64,000 nucleotides of DNA from Caldithrix abyssi DSM 13497 (GTDB lineage Bacteria > Calditrichota > Calditrichia > Calditrichales > Calditrichaceae), in contig NZ_CP018099.1 in the NCBI RefSeq assembly GCF_001886815.1, positions 372,001-436,000 on the forward strand, given 5' to 3'. The notes beneath the pieces were generated by a model. The model was not told where the DNA came from and did no database searches. It was given only the letters and a program-made list of their open reading frames with translations. A program made the position numbers and the translations under genes. Shown here piece by piece: positions 43,436 to 52,098 of the stretch; positions within the stretch are counted from its first letter, which is position 1; every line of letters begins with the position of its first letter.

Positions 43436-44028
43436 CTATCCCTAAGGCAGCGCAGCCGCACCCAAAAACGAACCACCAGGAGCGCAAAGAAGCCACAAAG
43501 CGCGCAAAGATTTTTTCACGCAACCCCTTCTGTCCAGCGTCAGCTGAAATGTGAACGCCAGGGTCGAAAAGAAAAAATAGAACTGTATCTCAACATTTAA
43601 GAGCAAAACTAAGCGAATCGGCGCAATTTACGCCCAGGGCTGTCCCAAAAGTCAAAGAAAATGTATTTTTATAAATTTTTTCTTTCCCTCACCCCCTTTC
43701 CAAGAAAAAGAGTCTGGGAGAGTAGGAAGAACTGTTCGTTGGAAATTTTCTACAATGATGTTCAATATTTGCGCATTTTGAAATTTCTATTCAACCATTC
43801 AACCATTCAACTAATTAACTATTCAACCAATACAGCAGCACAAAAATTTTCAAACCCCGCCGTGGCGGGACTGGATCTTTCAAGATGAAGTATCCTAAAA
43901 CATCTTGATACCATTCTGCAAAAAGAATTTTGCATCATTTATTATTTCACAGTAAAAGAATTCTTTAAAGTCCTCTTTGGCTGCCCAGGCCTGGCAAGTA
44001 GTTAGCTAAAGCCTCTTTATTTGCTTAA

Positions 44029-44250
44029 AACGCGAGAGCTGGCGGCCCACTGGCTGGCAGTAACTTCTGGGCCTGGGGCGGAGAAGGCTGGCCGCGTGAC
44101 GCGCAACATGCGGAATGGAAGCCTGGCGATGATTTTACCGGCGATCCGCCACAGGAGCCCCAGGGCCGTAATTCGGTTTTTAACTGCGACTTCAGTACAT
44201 TACAGGTTATCCGTCAGGCTGCAAAGAGAATGAATGAAATGGGAAGGTAA
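44029..44250 (+). pseudogene. C-terminal relic of a mannanase (glycoside hydrolase) gene
   Basis: This frame begins just after an in-frame TAA and ends with TAA at 44248-44250. It encodes 73 residues: NARAGGPLAGSNFWAWGGEG, then WPRDAQHAEWKPGDDFTGDPP, QEPQGRNSVFNCDFSTLQVI and RQAAKRMNEMGR. SNFWAWGGEG, GDDFTGDPPQEPQG and NSVFNCDxST match the C-terminal end of bacterial endo-beta-1,4-mannanases as I remember them. The catalytic domain is missing upstream, so this is a truncated remnant, not a working gene. It was found by reading a frame other than the longest one, which shows no family resemblance. Confidence 0.75.
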
Positions 44251-44424
44251 AAATTTTTACAACGCCTTTAGAGGCGCAAAAGACCCAACTGTTTTAAAAA
44301 AAGAGCCGGGCTTTGATTTGGCTACCTGCCATCGAACGGTGGTACTAGTAAAATGACGAAGCCAGGCCCCCAAAGGCGCAGCGTTGGAAAAGCCAGGACG
44401 GCCGCGAAATAATTCCGTATAAAA
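44251..44424. other. Uncharacterised GC-rich segment
   Basis: 174 bp with base composition unlike the surrounding AT-rich spacers. The frame that would follow the mannanase relic (GKNFYNAFRGAKDP...) is open for a short way but unrecognised. Some self-complementarity exists (GGCTACCTGCC...GCCAGG). I cannot match it to a known riboswitch class. Confidence 0.3.
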
Positions 44425-45777
44425 TTATCTAACCAGCAACGAATCGCTGTACTGTAATTGCTCAAGATGGTCCATGACATTAATCAGCGGTACGCTCACG
44501 CGGAAATGGTTGTTAATGGCCGCCAGCCACTCATTGGCAATTAACACATGCCCCAGATCCGAAGGATGAACGCCGTCCAGGCTGTAAAATCCGCCGGTAA
44601 TAAAATCGGCCGTCACCTTTAGGCCCGCTACCTGCAAGCCATTAGCGACCTCTTTAAAAAAGCCGTACATATCCACTACCGGGATATTCCTTAAGCTGCA
44701 GATGGAATCGATGGCCGCGTTGAAGCCCTCTGTTATGTCTTTAACCACAGCCTGTTCATCCGGCGTTAAAATAACATCTTCCGGCAGAGGCTGGCCGTTG
44801 CTGTTTGGAAAATCGGCAGGCAAACCATAGCCCTGTTTGATGAAAATTTTGGCTGGCGAAAGAATTAAATCGCCTTCATTTACGCCCACCAATGGAATGG
44901 GATTGCCATTGTCGTCCAAGGCCGGCGTGTTGGTGACAGTGTCTATGACCACGCCCGGAACCGAATGGAAATAGGGCATATCCAGAATGTCGGGGATGTT
45001 AGCGACAATCACCGCCGCCTGCGTGCTTTTTAAGGAATCCATCAGTTCAGAAAAATATTGAGCGAAATCTTCTTTTGAGGTGGGCGGTTCTTCCACCGGA
45101 TTGATGGCGCTGTACTGGGCATAGGACAAAATATCGTACATGCCGGCCCAGCATAGGATTAGCGAAGGCTGAAACAGTTTGGCCTGGGCAAAGGCCGTTT
45201 TGTAGCCGTAAGGATCGGGTAACGGATTGCGCAAAATAACGTCTAACAAACCGCTTTTACTGCGGCTGCGCAGTCTGATGGTAGCTTTGTAAACGTCATC
45301 CACATAAATGCCGGGAACGGCAAGGTTGTTGTAGGGCAGAGGCCAGTACATGACTTCCTCAGAAGAAAAAGCCATCGCGGCAGGATCATAGCCGTAATCG
45401 GAAAAGGCCTCGGCATAAATGACCGGATCCGGATTTACGGTTTGCGGCGTTTCAGGATTGTCCAGATATTTCAAACGTAAAATGCCAAATCCTGCGTAAG
45501 ATTCCGATCCCAGGCCGGGATAGCCAATGTACGGTTGCATAAAATCTGGCGTTTCGCCCTGTTGGGCAATTAAAGCGACAAAACTACGTTTTTGATGTTT
45601 TTCGACCAGAGCGGCAGATTGATAGCCCGAAATGATATTATCGCCCAGGGCCACCAAACGGCTGAACAGCATTTTTTCGTTGGTGCTCAGACTGGAACTT
45701 TTAATTTTAGGTTCTAACAGGCTGCACGAAAAAAGTAAAAAAGCAACGCTTAAAACGAGTAATAATTTTATTTTCAT
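44425..45777 (-). CDS. SGNH-hydrolase-like lipoprotein lacking the usual nucleophile
   Basis: 450 aa. Signal with lipobox LLFSC. Block I reads ALGDNIISGYQSAAL; in the paralogue at 47441-48844 it is ALGNSLTAGYQSAAL, so the catalytic Ser of GNSL is Asn here. The Asn/Gly block (ILCWAGMYDILSYAQ) replaces IGNND of the paralogue by AGMYD. Block V, DGVHPSDLGHVLIAN, still has the His/Asp. Two of the four conserved SGNH blocks are altered, so it is probably inactive as an esterase or has changed function. It lies 21 bp after a FadL-like gene in the same operon. Confidence 0.85.
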   Translation of the reverse strand: MKIKLLLVLSVAFLLFSCSLLEPKIKSSSLSTNEKMLFSRLVALGDNIISGYQSAALVEKHQKRSFVALIAQQGETPDFMQPYIGYPGLGSESYAGFGILRLKYLDNPETPQTVNPDPVIYAEAFSDYGYDPAAMAFSSEEVMYWPLPYNNLAVPGIYVDDVYKATIRLRSRSKSGLLDVILRNPLPDPYGYKTAFAQAKLFQPSLILCWAGMYDILSYAQYSAINPVEEPPTSKEDFAQYFSELMDSLKSTQAAVIVANIPDILDMPYFHSVPGVVIDTVTNTPALDDNGNPIPLVGVNEGDLILSPAKIFIKQGYGLPADFPNSNGQPLPEDVILTPDEQAVVKDITEGFNAAIDSICSLRNIPVVDMYGFFKEVANGLQVAGLKVTADFITGGFYSLDGVHPSDLGHVLIANEWLAAINNHFRVSVPLINVMDHLEQLQYSDSLLVR

Positions 45778-45798
45778 GGAAAAAACTCCTTCTATTGC

Positions 45799-47055
45799 CT
45801 AAAATGAATAACCGACGCTTAAGCCGTAAAGATTGGCCATACCCGTGTATTTCCCATCAAAATTGTGTACCGTGTTCGATACTTCACGGTCATCCTGTAA
45901 TAGCAGATGGTAGGCCAGATCAATCGAAATGCGATGGAAACGGTAGCCAAAGCCAAGTGTGTAATTGTGTCGATCCGACTCCGGTAAACCCGGCTCCACA
46001 TATTCATCGGGAACGGCATGCTGATCCCAGCAGTAACCGGCGCGCACGGTAAAATTATTTTCCATCCGATACTCCAGACCGAATCGTATGCTGTAAGAAT
46101 CCTGGTAATGGCGCGGATTGACGCTCTCGGTCTGGCCAGCCACGGGGTCTTTAAAGGTAATTTTGAGCTCATCGTAAGAACTCCAGGCCTGAACCAGGTA
46201 ATCCAATTCGAAACTCAGGTTTTTTGTAAAATCTAACGCAATGCCCAGTCCATACGAAGCCGGCAGATTTAATTCTGCGCTTCCCTTTGTTTTTGCAGGA
46301 AACAGGGAGGCAATTTCCTGATTGATAACCGCATCGGTAGTTTGCGGAAAGGAAAAATAGGCGTCGCCGTCCTCAAATTTCAGATTGGTGCCGCTTCGAT
46401 ACTGGGCGCCCAGGTGTAAACGTCCGAAAAGGGTGTATTGAATTCCAAGATTAAAGCCTGTCCCCAGAGCGCCTGCTTCCAACCGGGAGTGTCCGTAAAG
46501 CATGCGCGGCGCAAAATAAATATCTTTTTCCATGGTTACATTGGCCTGTAATACAGAAAATCCCAGAGCGAGCGAAAGGTTGTCTCCCAGTCGGTAGGCG
46601 ATGACCGGGTTTACAGCAAAGGAAGTCAATTCTGTTTTAGTGGCTAATAGTCTCCCCACCCATGGTTGGGAATCTGTGCCCCATTCACTTGCCAGCCCAA
46701 AGGGAGAGTAAAGGCTGACACCCACAGTGAGGCCCGGCTTTATCTGGTAAGTTAAGTAAAAAGTGGAGGGAAAGAAAGAGCCCTTTTGCGCTCTGGTAAA
46801 GTAACGGGAATCCATGTTTGTCGGGCCCGTAAAGCCGAATTCTGGCTGGATTAAGGTGGTGCCGGCATTTAGTTGCCAGCCTTGCAGGGCGCTGATGCCT
46901 GCAGGATTGTAAAAAATGGCTGAGGGATCATCGGCCCGGGCAATAACGGCGCCGGCCATGCCTGTGGCGCGAGCGCTTTGCTCGTAAATGGAAAATCCGG
47001 ACGCCAATAAAACAGAAGCCGGCAGTAAAAGCATTAAAAAGAGTTTTTTTAACAT
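45799..47055 (-). CDS. FadL/TodX-family outer-membrane transport protein
   Basis: 418 aa from ATG 47055 (GGAGCCTCC-type context, GGAG upstream). Signal peptide MLKKLFLMLLLPASVLLASG, then GFSIYEQSARATGMAGAVIA and PSAIFYNPAGISALQGWQL, the N-terminal hatch and NPA signature of FadL. Barrel strands follow and the protein ends with GLSVGYSF. It would import long-chain fatty acids or hydrophobic compounds. It pairs with the downstream SGNH-like lipoprotein; the same pair is repeated at 47.4-50.1 kb, so the two-gene unit was duplicated. Confidence 0.93.
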   Translation of the reverse strand: MLKKLFLMLLLPASVLLASGFSIYEQSARATGMAGAVIARADDPSAIFYNPAGISALQGWQLNAGTTLIQPEFGFTGPTNMDSRYFTRAQKGSFFPSTFYLTYQIKPGLTVGVSLYSPFGLASEWGTDSQPWVGRLLATKTELTSFAVNPVIAYRLGDNLSLALGFSVLQANVTMEKDIYFAPRMLYGHSRLEAGALGTGFNLGIQYTLFGRLHLGAQYRSGTNLKFEDGDAYFSFPQTTDAVINQEIASLFPAKTKGSAELNLPASYGLGIALDFTKNLSFELDYLVQAWSSYDELKITFKDPVAGQTESVNPRHYQDSYSIRFGLEYRMENNFTVRAGYCWDQHAVPDEYVEPGLPESDRHNYTLGFGYRFHRISIDLAYHLLLQDDREVSNTVHNFDGKYTGMANLYGLSVGYSF

Positions 47056-47390
47056 GGAGCCTCCTGCAAAACGGTTGTTAACGCAGCTCAAAGCACAAAA
47101 TATTCTGTATTTTAATTGTTTACAATTAATGCCAAATATACGCATAATTTGATCACGGTTAAATACAATTAAATCACAGATTGCTTAAAATTACAAAAAA
47201 ATACGTAAATTTGGTCAAAAAGATTCGTGTGGGCTGTGTTTTTTTAACTATTGCTCAATTGTTAATTTCTGAGTTAATTAATAATGAAGGCGTAAAGGTC
47301 GTTCACACAAAATGTGTTTTTTTTTGACTGGCATTCACTCCTTACGCAGTTCTGGATTCGTTCTCGCAATCTTGCGCCGGGCATAAATAA

Positions 47391-47420
47391 AAAAGGCAGA
47401 GAGAAAACTCTCTGCCTTTT
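47391..47420 (-). terminator. Terminator of second FadL-SGNH pair
   Basis: Perfect stem AAAAGGCAGAGAG / CTCTCTGCCTTTT with AAAA loop, about 20 bp after the stop at 47441. Confidence 0.9.
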
Positions 47421-47440
47421 AACTGTCATATAAAAAGAAA

Positions 47441-48844
47441 TTACAGCGTAATTTTGCCGCCGAAGATTTCAGGCAAGGTGGTTAAGTCTGGCAGACTGGC
47501 TGTTTTAGCGACATCCAGTTTTACGGGTTTTTGTTCTTCCATAAATTGCAGGATATCAATAGTCGGGACATTGGCGCCAAAGGTTTCATTGATGGCCGTA
47601 ATAAATTCGTTGGCCACCAGTGCATAGCCAATGTTCGAAGGATGAACGCCATCCAGGCTGAAAATATAGCCGGTCAAATACTGGGTGGTGAACTTAATGC
47701 CGGCGATGACATAACCGTCTTCATCGGCAGCGTCCATAAGCAGTTTGTTAATATCTACAAAGGCAACCTGACCGGCATATTTGGCAACCAGTCCCTCAAT
47801 GGTTGCGTTAAAATCAGCCACGGCCTGCTGGGCAATGGCTTTTTCGTCTTTATCCAGCACCAGAGCAGAAGGCAGAGGGGCGCTGGGATCAAAACCCACC
47901 GGAACGCCGGCCGGTCCATACGTGCCGGAAACGTCCCCAATTATGCTCTTTGCGCTTAACAATATCAGGTCTTCAGCCGTTGCCTGGCGTACGCCGTCCG
48001 TGGCCTGAATAACCAGCGCAACATTTTGTCCCTGAACTTCCACCATGTAAGGTACAGTTGTAAAGAAGGGAATGCTGGTAACATCGGGAATATTAGCCAC
48101 AACCACTTTAGCGCCGGCGCCGGTTAATTTGGCCAGCAGACCATCGTACAGGTAGCCAAAAACGTCTTTATCGGTTGGCGCCGCAGGATTGGTCCCGCCG
48201 CTGGTGGCATAACCAAGAACGTCGTTGTTGCCAATCCACAACGAAACGAGCGTGGGCCGCAGCATCAGGGCCTGATCTAAGGCCGTGGTATTGCCCAGGT
48301 TCGGGTTACGTAAAACGATGTCAAAAAAGGCAGAGCCGCTGTAGCTTTGCGCCGCAGAAATCGCGCTGTCTAAATCGGCCAAAACAGCGGCCGGAACGCC
48401 CAGGTTGTTGTAAGGACGTGGCAGGGTGGCAACTTCTGCGCTTAAAAATGGATTAAACGGATCGAAACCGGTGGTGGCATACGGCACCGGACCAATAATC
48501 GGGTTTCCTTCTGCGTCAAATCCGTTGAAAACCAGAATGCCTGCGCCTTTAGTGGTGTAAGAGCCGATGCCCGGCCAGGCCAGCAGGGGCTGCTGAAAAT
48601 CATTATAGCCGGCCTGTTTGGCAATTTGATTGACAAAACTATATTCCTGATATTTGGCGGTCAAAGCGGCCGATTGATAGCCGGCAGTAAGACTGTTGCC
48701 CAGGGCCACAAAGCTGGCAAATAACTGCTGAGTGGTCTGGTTAATCTGCACCGGCTCAGATTGTTTTACTGATGGTTCTTGCAATTGGCAGCCGATAAAA
48801 AAGCTTAAAAGAACCAGCGCTAATAATGATCTAAAAATTTTCAT
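47441..48844 (-). CDS. SGNH/GDSL-hydrolase lipoprotein
   Basis: 467 aa. Lipobox FIGC; block I VALGNSLTAGYQSAAL (nucleophile Ser), block III SLWIGNNDVLGYA (Asn), block V SLDGVHPSNIGYALVAN (Asp and His). All four SGNH residues are present. It probably hydrolyses esters at the outer membrane. It follows a FadL-type gene by 22 bp, so the pair may cleave and import a lipid. The paralogue at 44425-45777 has lost the nucleophile. Confidence 0.9.
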   Translation of the reverse strand: MKIFRSLLALVLLSFFIGCQLQEPSVKQSEPVQINQTTQQLFASFVALGNSLTAGYQSAALTAKYQEYSFVNQIAKQAGYNDFQQPLLAWPGIGSYTTKGAGILVFNGFDAEGNPIIGPVPYATTGFDPFNPFLSAEVATLPRPYNNLGVPAAVLADLDSAISAAQSYSGSAFFDIVLRNPNLGNTTALDQALMLRPTLVSLWIGNNDVLGYATSGGTNPAAPTDKDVFGYLYDGLLAKLTGAGAKVVVANIPDVTSIPFFTTVPYMVEVQGQNVALVIQATDGVRQATAEDLILLSAKSIIGDVSGTYGPAGVPVGFDPSAPLPSALVLDKDEKAIAQQAVADFNATIEGLVAKYAGQVAFVDINKLLMDAADEDGYVIAGIKFTTQYLTGYIFSLDGVHPSNIGYALVANEFITAINETFGANVPTIDILQFMEEQKPVKLDVAKTASLPDLTTLPEIFGGKITL

Positions 48845-48866
48845 CTATATTATCCTCCTCTTTTCC

Positions 48867-50135
48867 TTAAAACGCATAGCCAATGGTTAAACCGTACAGA
48901 TTGGCTAAACTTTCGTATTTACCGTTAAAATCGTCAACGGAATTGGTGATTTCACGATCATCCTGCAAGAGCAGCATGTAGGCGAAGTCAACGGTAATAT
49001 TACCCATTTTATAACCAAAGCCGATATTGTAGATGTTACGATCGCCTTCTGGCAAAGAAGGTTCCACGCGTTCATCGGGCACGGCGTGGTTGTCTCTCAT
49101 ATAACCGGCGCGTAATGCCAGCTTTTCATTCAGGCGGTATTCCATTCCAAAACGATAGCTGGCCGAATTCTGGTATTTCCGTTCGCTAATCGTTTCTGTT
49201 TTGCCGCCCACAGGATCTTTAAATTTAACTTTTAAAACGTCGTAAGAGCTCCAACCGATTAGCAAATAATCAAACTCGGCGGTTAATTTTTCAGTAAAAT
49301 CGTAAGCAATACCAACGGCGGTAAGAGTCGGTAATTTCAGATCGGCGCTTCCTTTTGTATTAGGAAACAACGCTTTGAGTTCGGCCAGAATTACCTGTTG
49401 TTCAGGGTCGTTGGCATCCAGAGCCGGGTAATCGAAGGTCGCGTCTCCGTCTTTGAACTCAAGCAAAACATTGCTGCGGTACGCTGCGCCCAAGGTCAAC
49501 CGTTCCGTTACCTTGTATTGCAAGCCCAGATTAAATCCCATACCCGTGGTGGATGCTTCCAGGGTGGAGTACACATCTACATTGCGGATGGGATAGTTGA
49601 CCACTTTTTGCAGGTTCACTTTGGCGATGGCGTATTCAAAACCAACGGCCACCGAAAGATTTTCCATTACTTTGTAGGCAACAACCGGATTAATAAAAAC
49701 GGCTTCAAGCTCTGAACGGGTGGCAAGATATTTGCCTGGCCAGTCTTTGCCCCAGTCAGAAGCGAGACCAAAAGGGGCATAAACGCCCAGTCCCACACTC
49801 AATTTTTCGTTCATGGCGTAAGAAACATAAAGATGTGGCGGGAAAAAGGTCTCTTTTTTGGCTGCATTGTAAAGATTAGGATCTTTGGCCGTGGGGCCGA
49901 TAAAATGGGCTTGAGGTTGAATAATGGTGCCGCCAAGAGCCACATTCCATCCTTTTAATGAGGTAATACCGGCCGGGTTGTAAAAAATAGCGCTCGCGTC
50001 ATTGGCCTGAGCCACAAAAGCGCCGGCCATGGCCATGGACTTTGTACCCTGCTCGTAAATGGAAAATCCAGAGCCATAACTTTGCGTAAAGCTAAAGCAG
50101 AGTGTCATCAAAAAAACAATTAAACGTTTGTGCAT
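48867..50135 (-). CDS. FadL/TodX-family outer-membrane transport protein, paralogue
   Basis: 422 aa. Signal peptide MHKRLIVFLMTLCFSFTQSYG, then GFSIYEQGTKSMAMAGAFVA and ASAIFYNPAGITSLKGWNVA as in FadL. Long barrel region with PFGLASDWGKDWPGKYLATR; it ends GLTIGYAF. GGAGG precedes ATG. Clearly homologous to 45799-47055, with similar motifs throughout (DDREITNSVDDFNGKYESLA versus DDREVSNTVHNFDGKYTGMA). Confidence 0.93.
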   Translation of the reverse strand: MHKRLIVFLMTLCFSFTQSYGSGFSIYEQGTKSMAMAGAFVAQANDASAIFYNPAGITSLKGWNVALGGTIIQPQAHFIGPTAKDPNLYNAAKKETFFPPHLYVSYAMNEKLSVGLGVYAPFGLASDWGKDWPGKYLATRSELEAVFINPVVAYKVMENLSVAVGFEYAIAKVNLQKVVNYPIRNVDVYSTLEASTTGMGFNLGLQYKVTERLTLGAAYRSNVLLEFKDGDATFDYPALDANDPEQQVILAELKALFPNTKGSADLKLPTLTAVGIAYDFTEKLTAEFDYLLIGWSSYDVLKVKFKDPVGGKTETISERKYQNSASYRFGMEYRLNEKLALRAGYMRDNHAVPDERVEPSLPEGDRNIYNIGFGYKMGNITVDFAYMLLLQDDREITNSVDDFNGKYESLANLYGLTIGYAF

Positions 50136-50448
50136 AGCACCTCCTTCTGTAAGTTAAATTTCAAACGCATAAGCGCACTAAAGATAATACATTATCAGAT
50201 CATATTCAACATATTTGATTTGCGATATCAACTTAATTATTAATCACTTACAAAATAATTAAATCACAATCGACAGAATACAATCATTTTTAAGTCAAGT
50301 TTTCGCGCGTTCTTTTATCTTTATTTACACTTATTTATAACGTGTTTTTAAAGCCGATCTTTCTTAAAGATGATAAAAATCGATGCGTAAAAAATCGGCA
50401 GTAAATCTGTCAATTTTATTTGTGAATCTCCGGAAGCCGGTAATCATT
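50136..50448. other. AT-rich intergenic region, nothing identified
   Basis: 313 bp upstream of the FadL paralogue and downstream of glgC. It must hold the FadL promoter; no motif stands out. A plus-strand frame reaching to 50721 is the antisense shadow of glgC. Confidence 0.35.
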
Positions 50449-51723
50449 TTAAACAATCGTATTGTCCGGAATCACCGTATTTTTTGGAATTACGATAATG
50501 CCGTCGCGTATGTTGTAAAAGTCGCCGTCGTAGTAAGATTTTTTATCTTTGTTAATCAGATGAACATTGTTGCCGATTCGGCAATCCAGATCAACAATAG
50601 CATTACGGATGATACAATGATGTCCGATACCCAGGTTGGGAATGTTCTGTCTGGTGTTTTGCTCCTTGGTCTCCAGTGTTTCGTAACGTGTGTTTCCCAT
50701 AATGATGGAGTTCTGGATTAAGGCGCCCTCTTCCACAAAGGAACGGATGCCGATAATTGAATTTTCTATGATGGAACCTAACAGAATACAGCCTTCAGCC
50801 ATTAGAGACCGATGAATTTGACAGTTGTAAACTTTAGACGGAGGGAGATAGCGGGGATGCGTGTAGAACGGATGTTCTTCATCGTAAAAATCAAATTTAG
50901 GGACCGGCTGAATTAATTCCATGTGCGCGTCAAAAAACGCTTTAATGGTCCCAATATCTTCCCAGTAGCCGTCAAAAAGATAGGCGGCCACTTTTAATTT
51001 ATTGATGCACTGAGGAATGATTCCTCTGCCAAAATCTTCGTGGTCGTTTGAGCTGAGAACGTCGAATAAAATCTCCTTTTTAAAAATATAAATTCCCATG
51101 GAGGCTAAATGGGTGCGGCTGCCCTGATGGATATCAAACAAACGGAAGATTTCAGGCTCTGCTTTAAAATTTTGTAAAATTTCAGAGTCTTCCGGTTTTT
51201 CGATAAATTCGGTAATTTCGCCCTCGCTATTGGCCTTTAATATGCCCAGTCCTTTTGCCTGGTGTTCTTCAATGGGTTTTACGGCAATGGAAATATCGGC
51301 GCCCGTGGTCAGATGGTAGTCAAAAAATTTGCGGTAATCCATCCGATAAAGGTGATCGCCGGAAAGAATGATGATATGGTCGTCTGCGGAATGAAGGAAT
51401 CTTAAATTTTTGCGCACGGCATCTGCCGTTCCCTGGTACCATTCCTGGATTTCGTCGGTTTGCTGGGCGGCCAAAATGCGAACAAAGCCTTTGCTAAAAT
51501 TATCGAATTGATAGGTTCTGGTAATATGGCGGTGCAAAGACTCTGTATTAAATTGCGTAAGGATAAAAATTTTACGTACATCGGAATGCAAACAATTGCT
51601 GATCGGAATGTCAATTAATCTAAACTTACCGCCAATGGGCACCGCCGGTTTTGATCTGAGTTTTGTAAGGGGATAAAGGCGGGTGCCCCGGCCTCCTCCT
51701 AAAATGACCGCCGTCAATCTCAT
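50449..51723 (-). CDS. glgC: Glucose-1-phosphate adenylyltransferase
   Basis: 424 aa. VILGGGRGTRLYPLTKLRSKPAVPIGGKFR is the nucleotide-binding and activator region, then ILAAQQ, WYQGTADAVRKNL, ILSGDHLYRMDY, GYWEDIGTIKAFFDAHMEL and a left-handed beta-helix C-terminus with ENSIIGIRSFVEEGALIQNS. It makes ADP-glucose for glycogen. No other glycogen genes are next to it. Usual length. Confidence 0.97.
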   Translation of the reverse strand: MRLTAVILGGGRGTRLYPLTKLRSKPAVPIGGKFRLIDIPISNCLHSDVRKIFILTQFNTESLHRHITRTYQFDNFSKGFVRILAAQQTDEIQEWYQGTADAVRKNLRFLHSADDHIIILSGDHLYRMDYRKFFDYHLTTGADISIAVKPIEEHQAKGLGILKANSEGEITEFIEKPEDSEILQNFKAEPEIFRLFDIHQGSRTHLASMGIYIFKKEILFDVLSSNDHEDFGRGIIPQCINKLKVAAYLFDGYWEDIGTIKAFFDAHMELIQPVPKFDFYDEEHPFYTHPRYLPPSKVYNCQIHRSLMAEGCILLGSIIENSIIGIRSFVEEGALIQNSIIMGNTRYETLETKEQNTRQNIPNLGIGHHCIIRNAIVDLDCRIGNNVHLINKDKKSYYDGDFYNIRDGIIVIPKNTVIPDNTIV

Positions 51724-51740
51724 AGAATGTCCTTTGCTTT

Positions 51741-52085
51741 TTAAGATAAGAATTGCTTGATACCTTCTTCATCCATGCCAATCCAGTAGCGATCGCCTTT
51801 TTTTATTAAAGGGCGCGTGATCATTCCCTGTTCTTTTAATAAGATCTGAAAAAGTTCTTCATCGCTCAGGTTTTTATTTTTAAGTCCTAACTTACGATAG
51901 GTGGGCCCTTTGGAATTAATGACTTTGTCAAGCCCCAACTGGGCGACAATAGTTCTTAATTCATCTTCGGGAATGGGCGTTTTTTTAACGTTGACAAACT
52001 GATAGTCTATATCTAATTGTTCCAGCAAAGCCCTGGTTTTTCGAATTTTTTGACATGTGGGAACACCATATAAAGTGATCATCAT
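51741..52085 (-). CDS. ArsC/Spx/YffB-family thioredoxin-fold protein
   Basis: 114 aa. ITLYGVPTCQKIRKTRALLE places one Cys in the PTCQKIRK loop; there is no CxxC. YQFVNVKKTPIPEDEL, NSKGPTYRKLGL and QGMITRPLIKKGDRYWIGMD fit the ArsC-like family, closest in pattern to YffB/Spx-type members rather than arsenate reductases. Either of two adjacent ATGs could start it (GGAGGAG upstream). Function not defined. Confidence 0.88.
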   Translation of the reverse strand: MMITLYGVPTCQKIRKTRALLEQLDIDYQFVNVKKTPIPEDELRTIVAQLGLDKVINSKGPTYRKLGLKNKNLSDEELFQILLKEQGMITRPLIKKGDRYWIGMDEEGIKQFLS

Positions 52086-52098
52086 CTCCTCCTTTTAG

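Larger units (their letters stand above)
42431..44028. repeat. 1.6-kb gene-free region with inverted repeats
   Basis: 42873-42897 is a GC-rich hairpin (CGGCCCGGGGC / GCCCCGGGCCG) followed by GGAGCGCTC palindromes. 43291-43435 is a long inverted repeat. 43060-43140 and 43450-43520 resemble diverged dispersed repeats. 43840-43895 holds a REP-like element with CCCCGCCGTGGCGGGA and AAGTATCCTAA. Short frames here cross repeats and show no protein-like pattern. Confidence 0.5.

Noticed and set aside
43294-43600. Two overlapping plus-strand frames
   Set aside because: They run across an inverted repeat and dispersed repeats; composition is repeat-like.
44021-44233. 70-aa frame at the mannanase relic
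   Set aside because: The recognisable protein is in another frame (44029-44250); this one is its shadow.
44255-44424. Cyclic-di-GMP or cobalamin riboswitch
   Set aside because: Some short look-alike strings occur, but the conserved cores and order of motifs do not match on either strand.
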